From Variovorax paradoxus (lineage in GTDB: Bacteria > Pseudomonadota > Gammaproteobacteria > Burkholderiales > Burkholderiaceae_C), in the NCBI RefSeq assembly GCF_030815975.1, contig NZ_JAUSXL010000002.1:2046001-2110000 (forward strand): a DNA stretch of 64,000 nt, given 5' to 3'. The position numbers and the translations under genes were made by a program. A model generated the notes under the pieces. It did not search any database, had not been told where the DNA came from, and saw nothing but the letters and a program-made list of their open reading frames with translations. Below are positions 50,724 to 59,483 of this stretch, one piece after another. Within the stretch, counting starts at the first letter, position 1. The number at the start of each line of letters is the position of its first letter.

Positions 50724-51884
50724 ATGACGATTCCGATTTCAAGGCGCGCCCTCGTGGCGGGCGGCGCAGCCCTGGCACTGGGCCCCGGCCTTCTTCGTTC
50801 CGCGCGCGCGGACAACGGCGTGACCGACGGCCTCATCCGCATCGGCCAATCGGCCGTGTTCAGCGGGCCGGCCAAGGACTTCGGCATCGACTACCGCGCG
50901 GGCATCAAGCTGTACTTCGACCGGGTCAACAAGTCGGGCGGCGTGAACGGCCGCAAGCTCGAACTCGTCACCTACGACGATGCCTACGATCCTGCGAAGA
51001 CGGCCGCCAATACCGCGAAGCTGATCGACGAGGACAAGGTCTTCGCGCTTGCGGGCTTCGTCGCCACGGGCAACCTCGCGGCCGCGATGCCGCTGGCCGA
51101 GAAGGCGGGCGTGCCCATGTTCGCGCCGCTGGTGGGCACCAGCTCGTTCCGCACCAAGGTCAACCGCCTGCTGTTCCACGTGCGCGCGGGCTACGACCTC
51201 GAGCTGCGCAAGATCATCAGCCATCTCTCGACCATCAGCCTCTCGTCGATCGCGGTGGTCTACCAGGACAGCGCCTTCGGCAAATCGAACCTCGCCACCT
51301 GCGAGCAGCTGGCTGCCGACTACAAGGTGCAGGTCGTGAAGACGCTGCCGCTCGCGATTGCCGCCGAAGACGCGAAGCAGGTGGTCGCCAGCCTGGCCGA
51401 GGCCAAGCCCGGTGCAGTCGTGATGATCATGGCGGGCCGCATGGCCGAGGTCTTCATCCGCGACTACCGTGCGAACGGCGGGGCTGCCCCGCTCTACACG
51501 CTGTCGGTCGGCATCACCGATGCGGCGGGTTCGGCCAAGCGCCTCGAGGGCAAGCTTGCGGGGCTGGTCACCGCCAGCATCGTGCCGCCGCCGGAGGCGT
51601 TGCGCGTGCCCATCGTGGCCGACTACCAGCGCGACCGCGCCGAGTTCGGCGAGAAGATCGACAGCTACACCACGCTCGAGGGCTACATCGCATCGCGCGT
51701 GATGGTCGAAGGCTTGCGCCGCGCGGGCAAGACGCCCACGCGCGACAGCTTCATCGCCGGGCTCGAAAGCATCGGCAATACGCGCTTCGGCGAATTCCCG
51801 GTCGAGTACAGCGCGAAGAACCACAACGGCTCGACCTTCGTGGACCTGGAGATGTACACCCGTGACGGCCAGTTGCGGCGCTGA
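50724..51884 (+). CDS. branched-chain-type ABC transporter substrate-binding protein (second copy)
   Basis: A 386-residue LivJ-family binding protein with a twin-arginine-like N-terminus (ISRRALVAGGAALAL), a cleavage region near SARADNG, and IRIGQSAVFSGPAKDFGIDYRAGIKLYFDRVNKSGGVNGRKLEL. It is distinct from the first copy at 44530, so the importer may have two binding proteins for different ligands, for example nicotinate and an intermediate. Overlaps the 2Fe-2S subunit gene by 23 bases. Confidence 0.9.
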   Translation: MTIPISRRALVAGGAALALGPGLLRSARADNGVTDGLIRIGQSAVFSGPAKDFGIDYRAGIKLYFDRVNKSGGVNGRKLELVTYDDAYDPAKTAANTAKLIDEDKVFALAGFVATGNLAAAMPLAEKAGVPMFAPLVGTSSFRTKVNRLLFHVRAGYDLELRKIISHLSTISLSSIAVVYQDSAFGKSNLATCEQLAADYKVQVVKTLPLAIAAEDAKQVVASLAEAKPGAVVMIMAGRMAEVFIRDYRANGGAAPLYTLSVGITDAAGSAKRLEGKLAGLVTASIVPPPEALRVPIVADYQRDRAEFGEKIDSYTTLEGYIASRVMVEGLRRAGKTPTRDSFIAGLESIGNTRFGEFPVEYSAKNHNGSTFVDLEMYTRDGQLRR

Positions 51885-52365
51885 GCCGCTGCTGCACCTG
51901 CAGGTCAACGGCAGGGCCTGTTCGATCGCGGGCGTGCCGCGCGAGGCCACGCTGCTGCACCTGCTGCGCAACGACCTCGGCCTGAACGGGCCCAAATATG
52001 GCTGCGGCCTGGGCCAGTGCGGGGCCTGCACGGTGCATGTCGACGGCGTGGCGGCGCGTGCCTGCGTGATTCCCGCGCATGGCGTGGCGGGCCGCGCCAT
52101 CACCACGCTCGAAGGGCTGGGCTCGCATGATCGCTGGCATCCGGTGCAAGCGGCATTCGAAGACGCGCAGGCCGCGCAGTGCGGCTACTGCCTGAACGGC
52201 ATGGTCATGCAGGCCGCGGCGCTGCTCGCGCGCGATCCGCAGGCGAGCGAGGCGCGCATCCGCAGCGAACTCTCGGGCAACCTGTGCCGGTGCGGGACGC
52301 ATATTGAAATACTGGATGCGGTGCAGCGGGCGGCGTTGCGCATGCGCGAGGCGGTGAACTCATGA
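51862..52365 (+). CDS. nicA: nicotinate hydroxylase small subunit, two [2Fe-2S] (NicA-like)
   Basis: A 167-residue iron-sulfur subunit of a molybdenum hydroxylase. The plant-ferredoxin-type cluster cysteines are in GCGLGQCGACTVHVDG near residues 47-62, and the second cluster is in CGYCLNGM near 107 and LCRCGTH near 141. Size and motif order fit NicA of Pseudomonas putida (about 157 residues). It passes electrons from the Mo site in the large subunit to its C-terminal cytochrome. The start codon is a GTG inside the upstream gene. Small family members act on many N-heterocycles, so nicotinate is inferred from context. Confidence 0.85.
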   Translation: MTASCGAEPLLHLQVNGRACSIAGVPREATLLHLLRNDLGLNGPKYGCGLGQCGACTVHVDGVAARACVIPAHGVAGRAITTLEGLGSHDRWHPVQAAFEDAQAAQCGYCLNGMVMQAAALLARDPQASEARIRSELSGNLCRCGTHIEILDAVQRAALRMREAVNS

Positions 52366-52375
52366 ACGGTCCGTC

Positions 52376-52496
52376 TTGTCCCCTCTCCCTCCGGGAGAGG
52401 GCCAGGGTGAGGGCATCGGCCCTTGCACAAGCACGGCCTTTGCCACCGCCGCCTGCCCTCACCCCAACCCTCTCCCAGAGGGAGAGGGAGCAAGAA
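52376..52496. repeat. paired GGGAGAGGG palindromic repeat before nicB
   Basis: The left unit CCCTCTCCCTCCGGGAGAGG and the right unit CCCTCTCCCAGAGGGAGAGG are in opposite orientation with about 70 bases between. This fills the 133-bp gap between the small and large subunit genes. GGGAGCAAGAACC directly precedes the large-subunit ATG, so the repeat provides the ribosome site. Confidence 0.75.
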
Positions 52497-52498
52497 CC

Positions 52499-55400
52499 AT
52501 GACGCGTCGCGCCGATCTGCCGCGGACCCGCGCAGACTTTCTCTCAGCCGACGGCGTGCTGCTGGTCGTGCGCGAGACGCCGCCCGCGCTGGCGCCCACC
52601 AATGGCCAGCCCGCGGCCGTGGCGGGCAATCCGATCGAAGGCGACGAGATCCTGCTCGCCGTGTGGGACGACGGCAGCGCCTCGGCGCTCAACGGCCACG
52701 TCGACCTCGGCACCGGCATCCAGACCGCGCTCGCGCAGATCGTGGCCGAGGAACTCGACCTTGGCATGCCTTGCGTGCGCATGATGCTCGGCGACACCGC
52801 GCGCGCGCCCAACCAGGGCGCGACCATCGCGAGCGCCTCGATCCAGATCCATGCGCAGCCGCTGCGCCTGGCTGCGGCACAGGCGCGCGCATGGCTCCTC
52901 GCGCGCGCGGCCGAGCGGCTCGGCGTGGCCGCCGACGCGCTGCAGGTGCGCAACGGCGTCGTGCGCGTGGCCGAGGCGCCGGACCGCCGCATCAGCTACG
53001 CCGACTTGATGGCGGGACAGCGCACCGTGCTGCGGCTCGATCCCGCCGCAGAGCCCAAGGACCCGGCCGACTACCGCATCGTCGGCACGCGCCAGGCCCG
53101 CGTCGACATTCCCGCCAAGCTCGCGGGCGACCTGGTGTTCGTGCACGACATGCGCGTGCCCGGCATGCTGCACGGCCGCGTGGTGCGCCCGCCGTATGCG
53201 GGTGCGGACCACGGCGACTTCATCGGCAACACGCTCGAGTCGGTGGACGAATCGTCGATTGCGCACATTCCCGGCATTCGCGCGGTGGTCGTGATCCGCG
53301 ACTTCGTCGGCATCGTGGCCGAGCGCGAAGAGCACGCCGAGCAGGCGCTGCGCGAACTGCGCGTCAGCTGGAAGCCCTGGCCCGGCATGCCCGACCTATC
53401 GGACCTCGCGCAGGCCCTGCGCGACAACCCGTCGATGCAGCGCCTGCTGGTCGATGAAGGCGATGTCGATGGCGCGATCGCCGCGGCCGCGCAGCCGATG
53501 CATCGCACCTACGTGTGGCCCTACCAGATGCACGCGTCCATCGGGCCGTCGTGCGCGCTGGCAGAGTGGCAGCCGGACGGCGGCAGCGACCCACACGCAG
53601 TGGGGAAGCGTGGGGGCATCACTCTCCGCGTGTGGACCGGCTCGCAGAACCCGCATGTGCTGCGCGCCGATCTCGCCAAGCTCATGGACGTGGACGACGT
53701 GCAGGTCGACGTCATCCGCATGGAAGCCGCGGGCTGCTACGGCCGCAACGGCGCCGACGACGTGGCGGCCGATGCGGCGCTGCTCGCGCGCGCCGTGGGC
53801 GCGCCGGTGCGCGTGCAGCTCACGCGCGAACAGGAGCATGCCTGGGAGCCCAAGGGTGCCGCGCAGCTCATGGAAGTGGATGGCGGCCTGATGGCCGACG
53901 GCCGCATCGCCGCCTACGACTTCGAAACTTCATATCCATCGAACGGCGCCCCCACGCTCGCGCTGCTGCTCACGCGCACCATCGAGCCGGTCGCACAGGC
54001 CTTCGAGATGGGCGACCGCACGGCGCGTCCGCCCTACAGCGTCGACAACCTGCGCGTGAAGGTCAACGACATGGCGCCGATCGTGCGCGCCTCGTGGCTG
54101 CGCGGCGTGTCGGCGCTGCCGAGCTCCTTCGCGCACGAGTCGTACATCGACGAACTGGCCACCGCGGCCGGCGTCGACCCGGTGCAGTTCCGCCTGCGCC
54201 ACCTGGACGATCCGCGCGCCGTCGAGCTGGTGCAGGCCACCGCGCAGAAGGCCGGCTGGCGCATGCGCACCGGGCCGCAGGAGGATGCCGACGGCGGACT
54301 GGGCAAGGGCGGCGACATCCTCTTCGGCCAGGGCTTTGCCTATGCGCGCTACATCCACAGCAAGTGGCCCGGCTTCGGTGCCGCATGGGCCGCATGGGTG
54401 GCCGACGTCGAGGTCAACCGCAGGACCGGCGAGGTGCACGTGCGCCGCGTGGTGGTGGGGCACGACGCGGGGCTGCTGGTCAACCCCGCGGGCGTCGAGC
54501 ACCAGGTGCACGGCAACGTGATCCAGACCACGAGCCGCGCGCTCATGGAAGAGGTGCAGTTCGCGCCGCAGCAGGGCGCTGCCGCAACGGCTGGTGCGCA
54601 GCTGCTGCCCGGCGTGCTGCCCTCGGGCGTGGTCGCGAGCCGCGAATGGGGCAGCTACCCGATCATCAACTTCCGCGACGTGCCGGTGATCGAGGTCATG
54701 CACATGCCGCGGCCCGGCGAACCGTCGCTGGGCGCGGGCGAGTCGTCGTCGGTGCCGGGAACGGCGGCGATTGCGAATGCGATCTTCGATGCGACAGGGG
54801 TGCGGTTTCGCGAGCCGCCGTTCACGCCGGAGAAAGTGCTGGCGGCGTTGAACCGGGGTTTGCTCCCTCCCCTTCCGGGGGAGGGCGGGGGTGGGGGCGA
54901 GCGGCGCTTGAATGGTGACGCTGCCGTGCCCCCATCCCAACCTTCCCCCGGGAGGGGAAGGAGCACGACCGATGCGCCGTGGCCAGCGCGAAAGGGCCTC
55001 ATGGCCACCGGCGCCGCCCTCTTCATCGGCGGCATCGGCCTCATCGCCGGCCTGCTCGGCTGGCGCTCCGCCATCGCCCCGGTTTCGCTCAGCGCCCCGG
55101 TGTACAGCGAGGCCACCATCGAGCGCGGCCGCGTGCTCGCCGCGCTCGGCGACTGCGCCGTGTGCCACACCGCACCGGGCGGCGCACCCAACGCCGGCGG
55201 CCGCGCGATGCAGACGCCCTTCGGCACGCTCTACACCACCAACCTCACGCCCGATGCCGACACCGGCCTGGGCCGCTGGTCGTTCAGCGCGTTCCAGCGC
55301 GCGATGCGCGAAGGCGTCTCGCGCGACGGCCACCATCTGTACCCGGCCTTTCCGTACACCGCATTCGCCAAGACCAGCGACGACGACCTGCAGGCGCTCT

Positions 55401-56290
55401 ATGCGTACTTCATGTCGATGCCCGCGGTGCGCGCCGAGACGCCGAAGGCCGAACTGAAGTTTCCGTTCAGCATGCGGCCGCTCATGGCCGGTTGGAACGC
55501 GCTCTTCCATGACCCTGCGCCGCTGCAGCCCGTCGCCGCGCAAAGCGCGGAATGGAACCGCGGCGCCTACCTCGTCAACGGCCTGGGCCATTGCGGCGCC
55601 TGCCACACGCCGCGCAACGCGCTCGGTGCGGAGCAGGGCGGCAGCGCTTTCCTCTCGGGCGCGATGGTCGATGGCTGGGAGGCTCCCGCTCTCACGCAGC
55701 GCTCGAAAGCCGCGGTGCCATGGGATGCCGACGAGCTCTATCGGTACCTGCGCCAGGGCCACACGCAGCGCCATGGCATGGCGGGCGGCCCGATGGCCGA
55801 GGTGGTGCGCGAACTCGCGCAGGTGCCCGATGCCGACGTGCGCGCGATGGCCACCTACCTCGCCTCGTTCAATCCGGCGCCCGCGGCCGATCCGCAGGCC
55901 GTGGCGCAGCAGGTGGTCGACAACGCGGCACGCACGCAGGGCCGGTTGCTCGGTCCCGCGCAGCGCATGTTCGACAGCGCCTGCGCGTCGTGCCACCACG
56001 ACGGCGACGGCCCCACGCTGCTTGGCGTGAACACGCCGCTCGCGCTCAACGGCAATCTCACGAGCGCGCGGCCCGACAATCTGCTGCGCACCATCCTCGA
56101 CGGCGTGCGCGAGCCTGCGAGCCGCGACATCGGCTTCATGCCGGCCTTCCGCGACGCGCTCGACGACCGGCAGATCGCCGAGCTCGCGGGCTACATGCGC
56201 GCGCGCTTCGCACCGCAGGAGCCGGCCTGGAAGAACCTGCCGGCCGAAGTGGCACGCGTGCGCGCCGCGCGCGGCCACGGCGCCGAGTAG
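52499..56290 (+). CDS. nicB: nicotinate hydroxylase large subunit, Mo-cofactor domain fused to tri-heme cytochrome c (NicB-like)
   Basis: A 1263-residue protein. Residues 1 to about 785 form the xanthine dehydrogenase-type molybdopterin domain (HVDLGTGIQTALAQI, GRVVRPPY, EAAGCYGRNGADD, GAGESSSVPGTAAIANA). About 789-823 is a Pro/Gly-rich linker encoded by a repeat pair, then a membrane helix (ALFIGGIGLIAGLLGW) near 836-852. The C-terminal cytochrome has three CxxCH heme sites: CAVCH near 885, CGACH near 1030 and CASCH near 1161. NicB of Pseudomonas putida has the same Mo plus tri-heme layout (about 1180 residues). It hydroxylates nicotinate at C6 and sends electrons to the respiratory chain. 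Confidence 0.87.
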   Translation: MTRRADLPRTRADFLSADGVLLVVRETPPALAPTNGQPAAVAGNPIEGDEILLAVWDDGSASALNGHVDLGTGIQTALAQIVAEELDLGMPCVRMMLGDTARAPNQGATIASASIQIHAQPLRLAAAQARAWLLARAAERLGVAADALQVRNGVVRVAEAPDRRISYADLMAGQRTVLRLDPAAEPKDPADYRIVGTRQARVDIPAKLAGDLVFVHDMRVPGMLHGRVVRPPYAGADHGDFIGNTLESVDESSIAHIPGIRAVVVIRDFVGIVAEREEHAEQALRELRVSWKPWPGMPDLSDLAQALRDNPSMQRLLVDEGDVDGAIAAAAQPMHRTYVWPYQMHASIGPSCALAEWQPDGGSDPHAVGKRGGITLRVWTGSQNPHVLRADLAKLMDVDDVQVDVIRMEAAGCYGRNGADDVAADAALLARAVGAPVRVQLTREQEHAWEPKGAAQLMEVDGGLMADGRIAAYDFETSYPSNGAPTLALLLTRTIEPVAQAFEMGDRTARPPYSVDNLRVKVNDMAPIVRASWLRGVSALPSSFAHESYIDELATAAGVDPVQFRLRHLDDPRAVELVQATAQKAGWRMRTGPQEDADGGLGKGGDILFGQGFAYARYIHSKWPGFGAAWAAWVADVEVNRRTGEVHVRRVVVGHDAGLLVNPAGVEHQVHGNVIQTTSRALMEEVQFAPQQGAAATAGAQLLPGVLPSGVVASREWGSYPIINFRDVPVIEVMHMPRPGEPSLGAGESSSVPGTAAIANAIFDATGVRFREPPFTPEKVLAALNRGLLPPLPGEGGGGGERRLNGDAAVPPSQPSPGRGRSTTDAPWPARKGLMATGAALFIGGIGLIAGLLGWRSAIAPVSLSAPVYSEATIERGRVLAALGDCAVCHTAPGGAPNAGGRAMQTPFGTLYTTNLTPDADTGLGRWSFSAFQRAMREGVSRDGHHLYPAFPYTAFAKTSDDDLQALYAYFMSMPAVRAETPKAELKFPFSMRPLMAGWNALFHDPAPLQPVAAQSAEWNRGAYLVNGLGHCGACHTPRNALGAEQGGSAFLSGAMVDGWEAPALTQRSKAAVPWDADELYRYLRQGHTQRHGMAGGPMAEVVRELAQVPDADVRAMATYLASFNPAPAADPQAVAQQVVDNAARTQGRLLGPAQRMFDSACASCHHDGDGPTLLGVNTPLALNGNLTSARPDNLLRTILDGVREPASRDIGFMPAFRDALDDRQIAELAGYMRARFAPQEPAWKNLPAEVARVRAARGHGAE
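54863..54966. repeat. in-frame paired palindromic repeat inside nicB
   Basis: Two inverted units, CCCCTTCCGGGGGAGGG and CCTTCCCCCGGGAGGGG, closely match the pair before hutD (23690-23804), although this copy lies within an open reading frame. It is translated as GLLPPLPGEGGGGGERRLNG and then PPSQPSPGRGR, forming the linker between the Mo domain and the membrane helix. Confidence 0.75.
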
Positions 56291-56338
56291 GCAGCGTTCC
56301 GCGTCGTCCTGCTTTCCGCTTGCGCTGCGGCAGGGAAC

Positions 56339-56355
56339 ACATTCATTCAGAATGT
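56339..56355. promoter_or_regulatory. ACATTC/GAATGT inverted repeat before the FAH-family gene
   Basis: Six-base arms around ATTCA, 48 bases before the next start. The arm resembles the CTACATT/AATGTAG site in the fpr-hnr gap, so the same regulator could be involved, though spacing differs. Weak evidence. Confidence 0.3.
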
Positions 56356-56402
56356 CCGGTTCAAGAACCCCAACCAAGTGCCGAAGTGCCTCCGGAGACA
56401 AC

Positions 56403-57590
56403 ATGCCCCTGAATCTTTCCACCGCCGCCAGCCTTCCCCGCGACGCCGAGCGCGCCACGCTCGTCGGCCGCATCTGGCAGCCCGGCGTGGGCCCCGTACT
56501 CGTGGCCGTGCAAGGGGACGGGCTGCACGATCTCTCGCGGCTCGCGCCCACGATGAGCGACCTGCTCGAGGCGAAGGAGCCGCCCTGCGATGCGGTGCAG
56601 CGCGCACTGCGCGCCGGCCAGGCTCCGCGCATCGCCTCGCTGGCCGAGGCCATCGCCAACAGCGACGCCAGCGCGCGCGACGAAGCCAAGCCCTGGCTGC
56701 TCGCACCTTGCGACCTGCAGGCCATCAAGGCCAGCGGCGTGACCTTCGTCGAAAGCCTGCTCGAGCGCGTGATCGAAGAGCAGGCACGCGGCGATGCATC
56801 GCGCGCCGAGGCCACGCGCGCCGCACTCAGCGGCGTGCTCGGCGACAACCTCGCGGGCATCGTGCCGGGCTCGGCCGAGGCCGCGAAGGTCAAGGAAGTG
56901 CTGATCTCACAGGGCGCGTGGTCGCAGTACCTCGAGGTCGGCATCGGGCCCGATGCGGAGATCTTCACCAAGGCGCCGGTGCTCTCGGCCGTGGGCACGG
57001 GCGCCGACGTGGGCATCCATGCCGCATCGGTGTGGAACAACCCCGAGCCCGAGGTCGTGCTCGCGGTCAACAGCCGCGGCGAAACGCTGGGCGCCGCGCT
57101 CGGCAACGACGTCAACCTGCGCGACTTCGAGGGCCGCAGCGCGCTGCTGCTCGGCAAGGCCAAGGACAACAACGCCTCCTGCGCGATCGGCCCTTTCATC
57201 CGCCTGTTCGATGCGCACTTCGGCATCGACGACGTGCGCCGCATCACGGTGGCGCTCGAAGTCACGGGCCCTGAAGGCTTCACGCTCGAAGGCTCGAGCT
57301 CGCTCGCGAAGATCAGCCGCGATCCGCTCGACCTCGTCTCGCAGGCCGTCGGCGCGCACCACGACTATCCTGATGGCTTCATGTTGTTCTTGGGCACCAT
57401 GTTCGCACCGACACAAGACCGTCATGGTCCTGGGCAAGGATTCACCCACGTCGTCGGCGATCGCGTGCGCATCGCCGCGCCGGAACTCGGCGCCCTCGTG
57501 AACCGCGTGGTCCATTCGGACCAGGCGCCGCGGTGGACTTTCGGGTTAAGTGCGCTGATGCGGAATCTGGCTGCGCGCGGACTGCTGTAA
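56403..57590 (+). CDS. fumarylacetoacetate hydrolase family protein
   Basis: A 395-residue protein whose C-terminal two-thirds is an FAH-type fold: ASGVTFVESLLERVIEEQ, then TKAPVLSAVGTGADVGIHAASVWNNPEPEVVLAVNSRGE (metal ligands), NDVNLRDFEGRSALLLGKAKDNNASCAIGPFI. Members hydrolyse, decarboxylate or hydrate beta-diketo and enol acids, including sugar-acid dehydratases, and the exact reaction is not clear. It lies 112 bases after nicB and may belong to the end of the nicotinate cluster or be independent. CGGAGA precedes the ATG. Confidence 0.8.
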   Translation: MPLNLSTAASLPRDAERATLVGRIWQPGVGPVLVAVQGDGLHDLSRLAPTMSDLLEAKEPPCDAVQRALRAGQAPRIASLAEAIANSDASARDEAKPWLLAPCDLQAIKASGVTFVESLLERVIEEQARGDASRAEATRAALSGVLGDNLAGIVPGSAEAAKVKEVLISQGAWSQYLEVGIGPDAEIFTKAPVLSAVGTGADVGIHAASVWNNPEPEVVLAVNSRGETLGAALGNDVNLRDFEGRSALLLGKAKDNNASCAIGPFIRLFDAHFGIDDVRRITVALEVTGPEGFTLEGSSSLAKISRDPLDLVSQAVGAHHDYPDGFMLFLGTMFAPTQDRHGPGQGFTHVVGDRVRIAAPELGALVNRVVHSDQAPRWTFGLSALMRNLAARGLL

Positions 57591-57609
57591 GCGTTCCTTC
57601 TACGGTTTA

Positions 57610-57628
57610 AAAGGAGTTGTACTCCTTT
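57610..57628. terminator. AAAGGAGT/ACTCCTTT hairpin between the FAH gene and the T6SS genes
   Basis: A perfect eight-base inverted repeat with a TGT loop, 20 bases after the FAH-family stop. It has no T-run after it, so it could be a weak terminator or an operator for the T6SS promoter, which should lie in the remaining 94 bases. Confidence 0.4.
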
Positions 57629-57721
57629 GTGATTCATAGGCTGCACGTAGCAATCTGTTGCTGTTGACCGCGCCTCGCGTTCCCCTCAAGATTGCCGGTC
57701 TTGAAATGGTTAACACGGGAG

Positions 57722-58813
57722 ATGGGGTTGCCGCCGAGCGAGATCGAACTACTGCAGTCGCCTGTTGAAGGCCCGCTTCCGTGCGGTGAAGACCTCGAAT
57801 ACGACCCTGATTTCATGGCGTTGCAGCAAGCTGCAACCGGAAAGCGGGAGCAGCAGTTCGGCTCGACCATCATACCGGCCGAGCCGCCCGACTGGGCCCG
57901 TGTCGAGCGCATTGCCAAGCAGCTGTGCCAACGCACGCTCGACGTGCGCGTGCTGGTTCTGCTGACGCTGGCATGGACCGAGAGCCGAGGATTGCCGGGC
58001 TACGTCGATGGCTTGCGCGTGGTGGACGGCATCCTGCAAAAGTTCTGGAACGACGTGCATCCGCGCGTTGTCGATGGCGATTTCGAAGACCCGCTGCCGC
58101 GCATGAATGCGCTGGCTGCATTGGCCGAAGCCGAGGGACTCGGGCGCAGCGTGCGCGATGCGCGTCTGCTCGAGGATGCCGGCGCGTCGATGAGCCTGCG
58201 GCAGGTCGAGGCCCTGCTCGACTCGAGCAAGGCCGACCAGATCGACTACCCGGGCGGCATCGGCCGGCTGCGGGAGGTGGCGCGCCGCGCGCAGGAGAAG
58301 GCGGCGCCTGCGGTGATGGCATTGCATGCGGCGCTGGAACTGCTGCGGCGCATTCGAGAGACTTCGGAGCGGGCCTTGGGGCAAAGCTGGGCGCCTGATT
58401 TTTCCCGGCTCGAGCGCTCGCTTCGAACCGTGGTCCAGCTGCTGCCCGAGCAGGCCCAGCCGGCGCCGGCCGAAGCACTGCAGGCAGCCGCGCAAGGGAA
58501 TGGATCGGCGCAGGCCGCCCCTTCCGCGCAGGGCGCCGAGGGCGTGGCAAACGGCGCCTCCGGCCCACGCGCGGCAAGCATTCAAGATATTGAAATATCG
58601 AATCGTGATGATGTGCAGGTCCTGTTGGAAAAGGCGTGCCAGTACATGGAACGTACGGAGCCCAGCCATCCGGCACCCATGCTCATCCGCAGAGCGCAAA
58701 GGCTGCTGGACCTCAACTTTTTCCAGATCATCGAAGAGCTCATGCCCGAGGGCCTGCAGAAGATGGAAAGCCTGGCCGGCCGCTCGCTGAGCGGCGGGTC
58801 GGCAGCGGAATGA
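57722..58813 (+). CDS. tssA: type VI secretion protein TssA (ImpA family)
   Basis: A 363-residue TssA. The N-terminal ImpA domain contains PLPCGEDLEYDPDFMALQQAATGKREQQFG near residues 20-50 and PDWARVERIAKQL. A low-complexity Ala/Gln linker spans about 245-285, and a short C-terminal region (DVQVLLEKACQYMERTEPSHPAPMLIRRAQRL) is typical of the shorter TssA class. TssA guides assembly of the tail sheath. ATG at 57722 is used; a TTG at 57692 would add ten residues. First gene of the cluster, with tssB 79 bases after. Confidence 0.93.
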   Translation: MGLPPSEIELLQSPVEGPLPCGEDLEYDPDFMALQQAATGKREQQFGSTIIPAEPPDWARVERIAKQLCQRTLDVRVLVLLTLAWTESRGLPGYVDGLRVVDGILQKFWNDVHPRVVDGDFEDPLPRMNALAALAEAEGLGRSVRDARLLEDAGASMSLRQVEALLDSSKADQIDYPGGIGRLREVARRAQEKAAPAVMALHAALELLRRIRETSERALGQSWAPDFSRLERSLRTVVQLLPEQAQPAPAEALQAAAQGNGSAQAAPSAQGAEGVANGASGPRAASIQDIEISNRDDVQVLLEKACQYMERTEPSHPAPMLIRRAQRLLDLNFFQIIEELMPEGLQKMESLAGRSLSGGSAAE

Positions 58814-58892
58814 ACGGCCGGCGCAAGAACCCGGAAACAGGCCCGCGGGGCTCGACCCATACGAATACGCATTGAGATTCAAGAGGAAGCTT

Positions 58893-59465
58893 ATGGCAGA
58901 CAACCGTGTCAGAAACAGTGGTCAGAAGTTCATCGCGCGCAACCGCGCGCCGCGCGTGCAGATCGAGTACGACGTCGAGATCTACGGCAGCGAACGCAAG
59001 ATCCAGCTGCCCTTCGTGATGGGCGTGATCGCCGATCTCGCGGGCAAGCAGGTCGACCCGATGCCCGACCTCGCGGAGCGCGACTTCATGGCGGTGGACA
59101 TCGACAACTTCGACGACCGCATGAAGGCCATCAAGCCGCGCGTGGCCTTCCAGGTGCCCAACACCCTCACAGGCGATGGGCAGATGAATGTCGACATCAC
59201 CTTCGACAGCATGGACGACTTCTCGCCCGCGCGCATTGCCCGCCAGGTGGGCGCGCTGCAGCACTTGCTGGAAGCACGCACCGAGCTTTCCAACCTGCTG
59301 TCCTACATGGATGGCAAGAACGGCGCCGAGCAACTGATTGCGCAGGCGCTGCAGAACCCGGAGCTGCTCAAGTCGCTGGCATCCGCGCCCAATCCCGCCG
59401 TGGCCAAGGCGGTGGAAGCAGCGAACGAAAAGTCGGGCGCCCCCGGCACCACCCCTTCCGAGTAA
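58893..59465 (+). CDS. tssB: type VI secretion sheath small subunit TssB
   Basis: A 190-residue TssB/VipA sheath protein. It contains NRAPRVQIEYDVEIYGSERKIQLPFVMGVIADL near residues 17-49 and FDSMDDFSPARIARQVGALQ near 105, which form the TssC-binding part. With TssC it makes the contractile sheath. AGAGGAAG precedes the ATG. The short C-terminal tail is Pro/Ser-rich. Confidence 0.96.
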   Translation: MADNRVRNSGQKFIARNRAPRVQIEYDVEIYGSERKIQLPFVMGVIADLAGKQVDPMPDLAERDFMAVDIDNFDDRMKAIKPRVAFQVPNTLTGDGQMNVDITFDSMDDFSPARIARQVGALQHLLEARTELSNLLSYMDGKNGAEQLIAQALQNPELLKSLASAPNPAVAKAVEAANEKSGAPGTTPSE

Positions 59466-59483
59466 GCCGACAGGATCTCCATC

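Noticed and set aside
55000..56290. Separate cytochrome c gene starting at ATG 55000
   Set aside because: The frame is continuous with the Mo domain, there is no stop, and NicB homologues have the same fused layout. Internal initiation remains possible and is given as a finding.
53930..57283. A 1117-codon open frame on the minus strand
   Set aside because: It lies opposite nicB and the FAH gene, has no domain resemblance and consists of composition typical of antisense frames in GC-rich DNA.
57692..57721. TTG start for tssA adding ten residues
   Set aside because: TssA relatives begin near the PCGEDLEYDP motif and the ATG at 57722 gives a normal length; the upstream codons have no better ribosome site.
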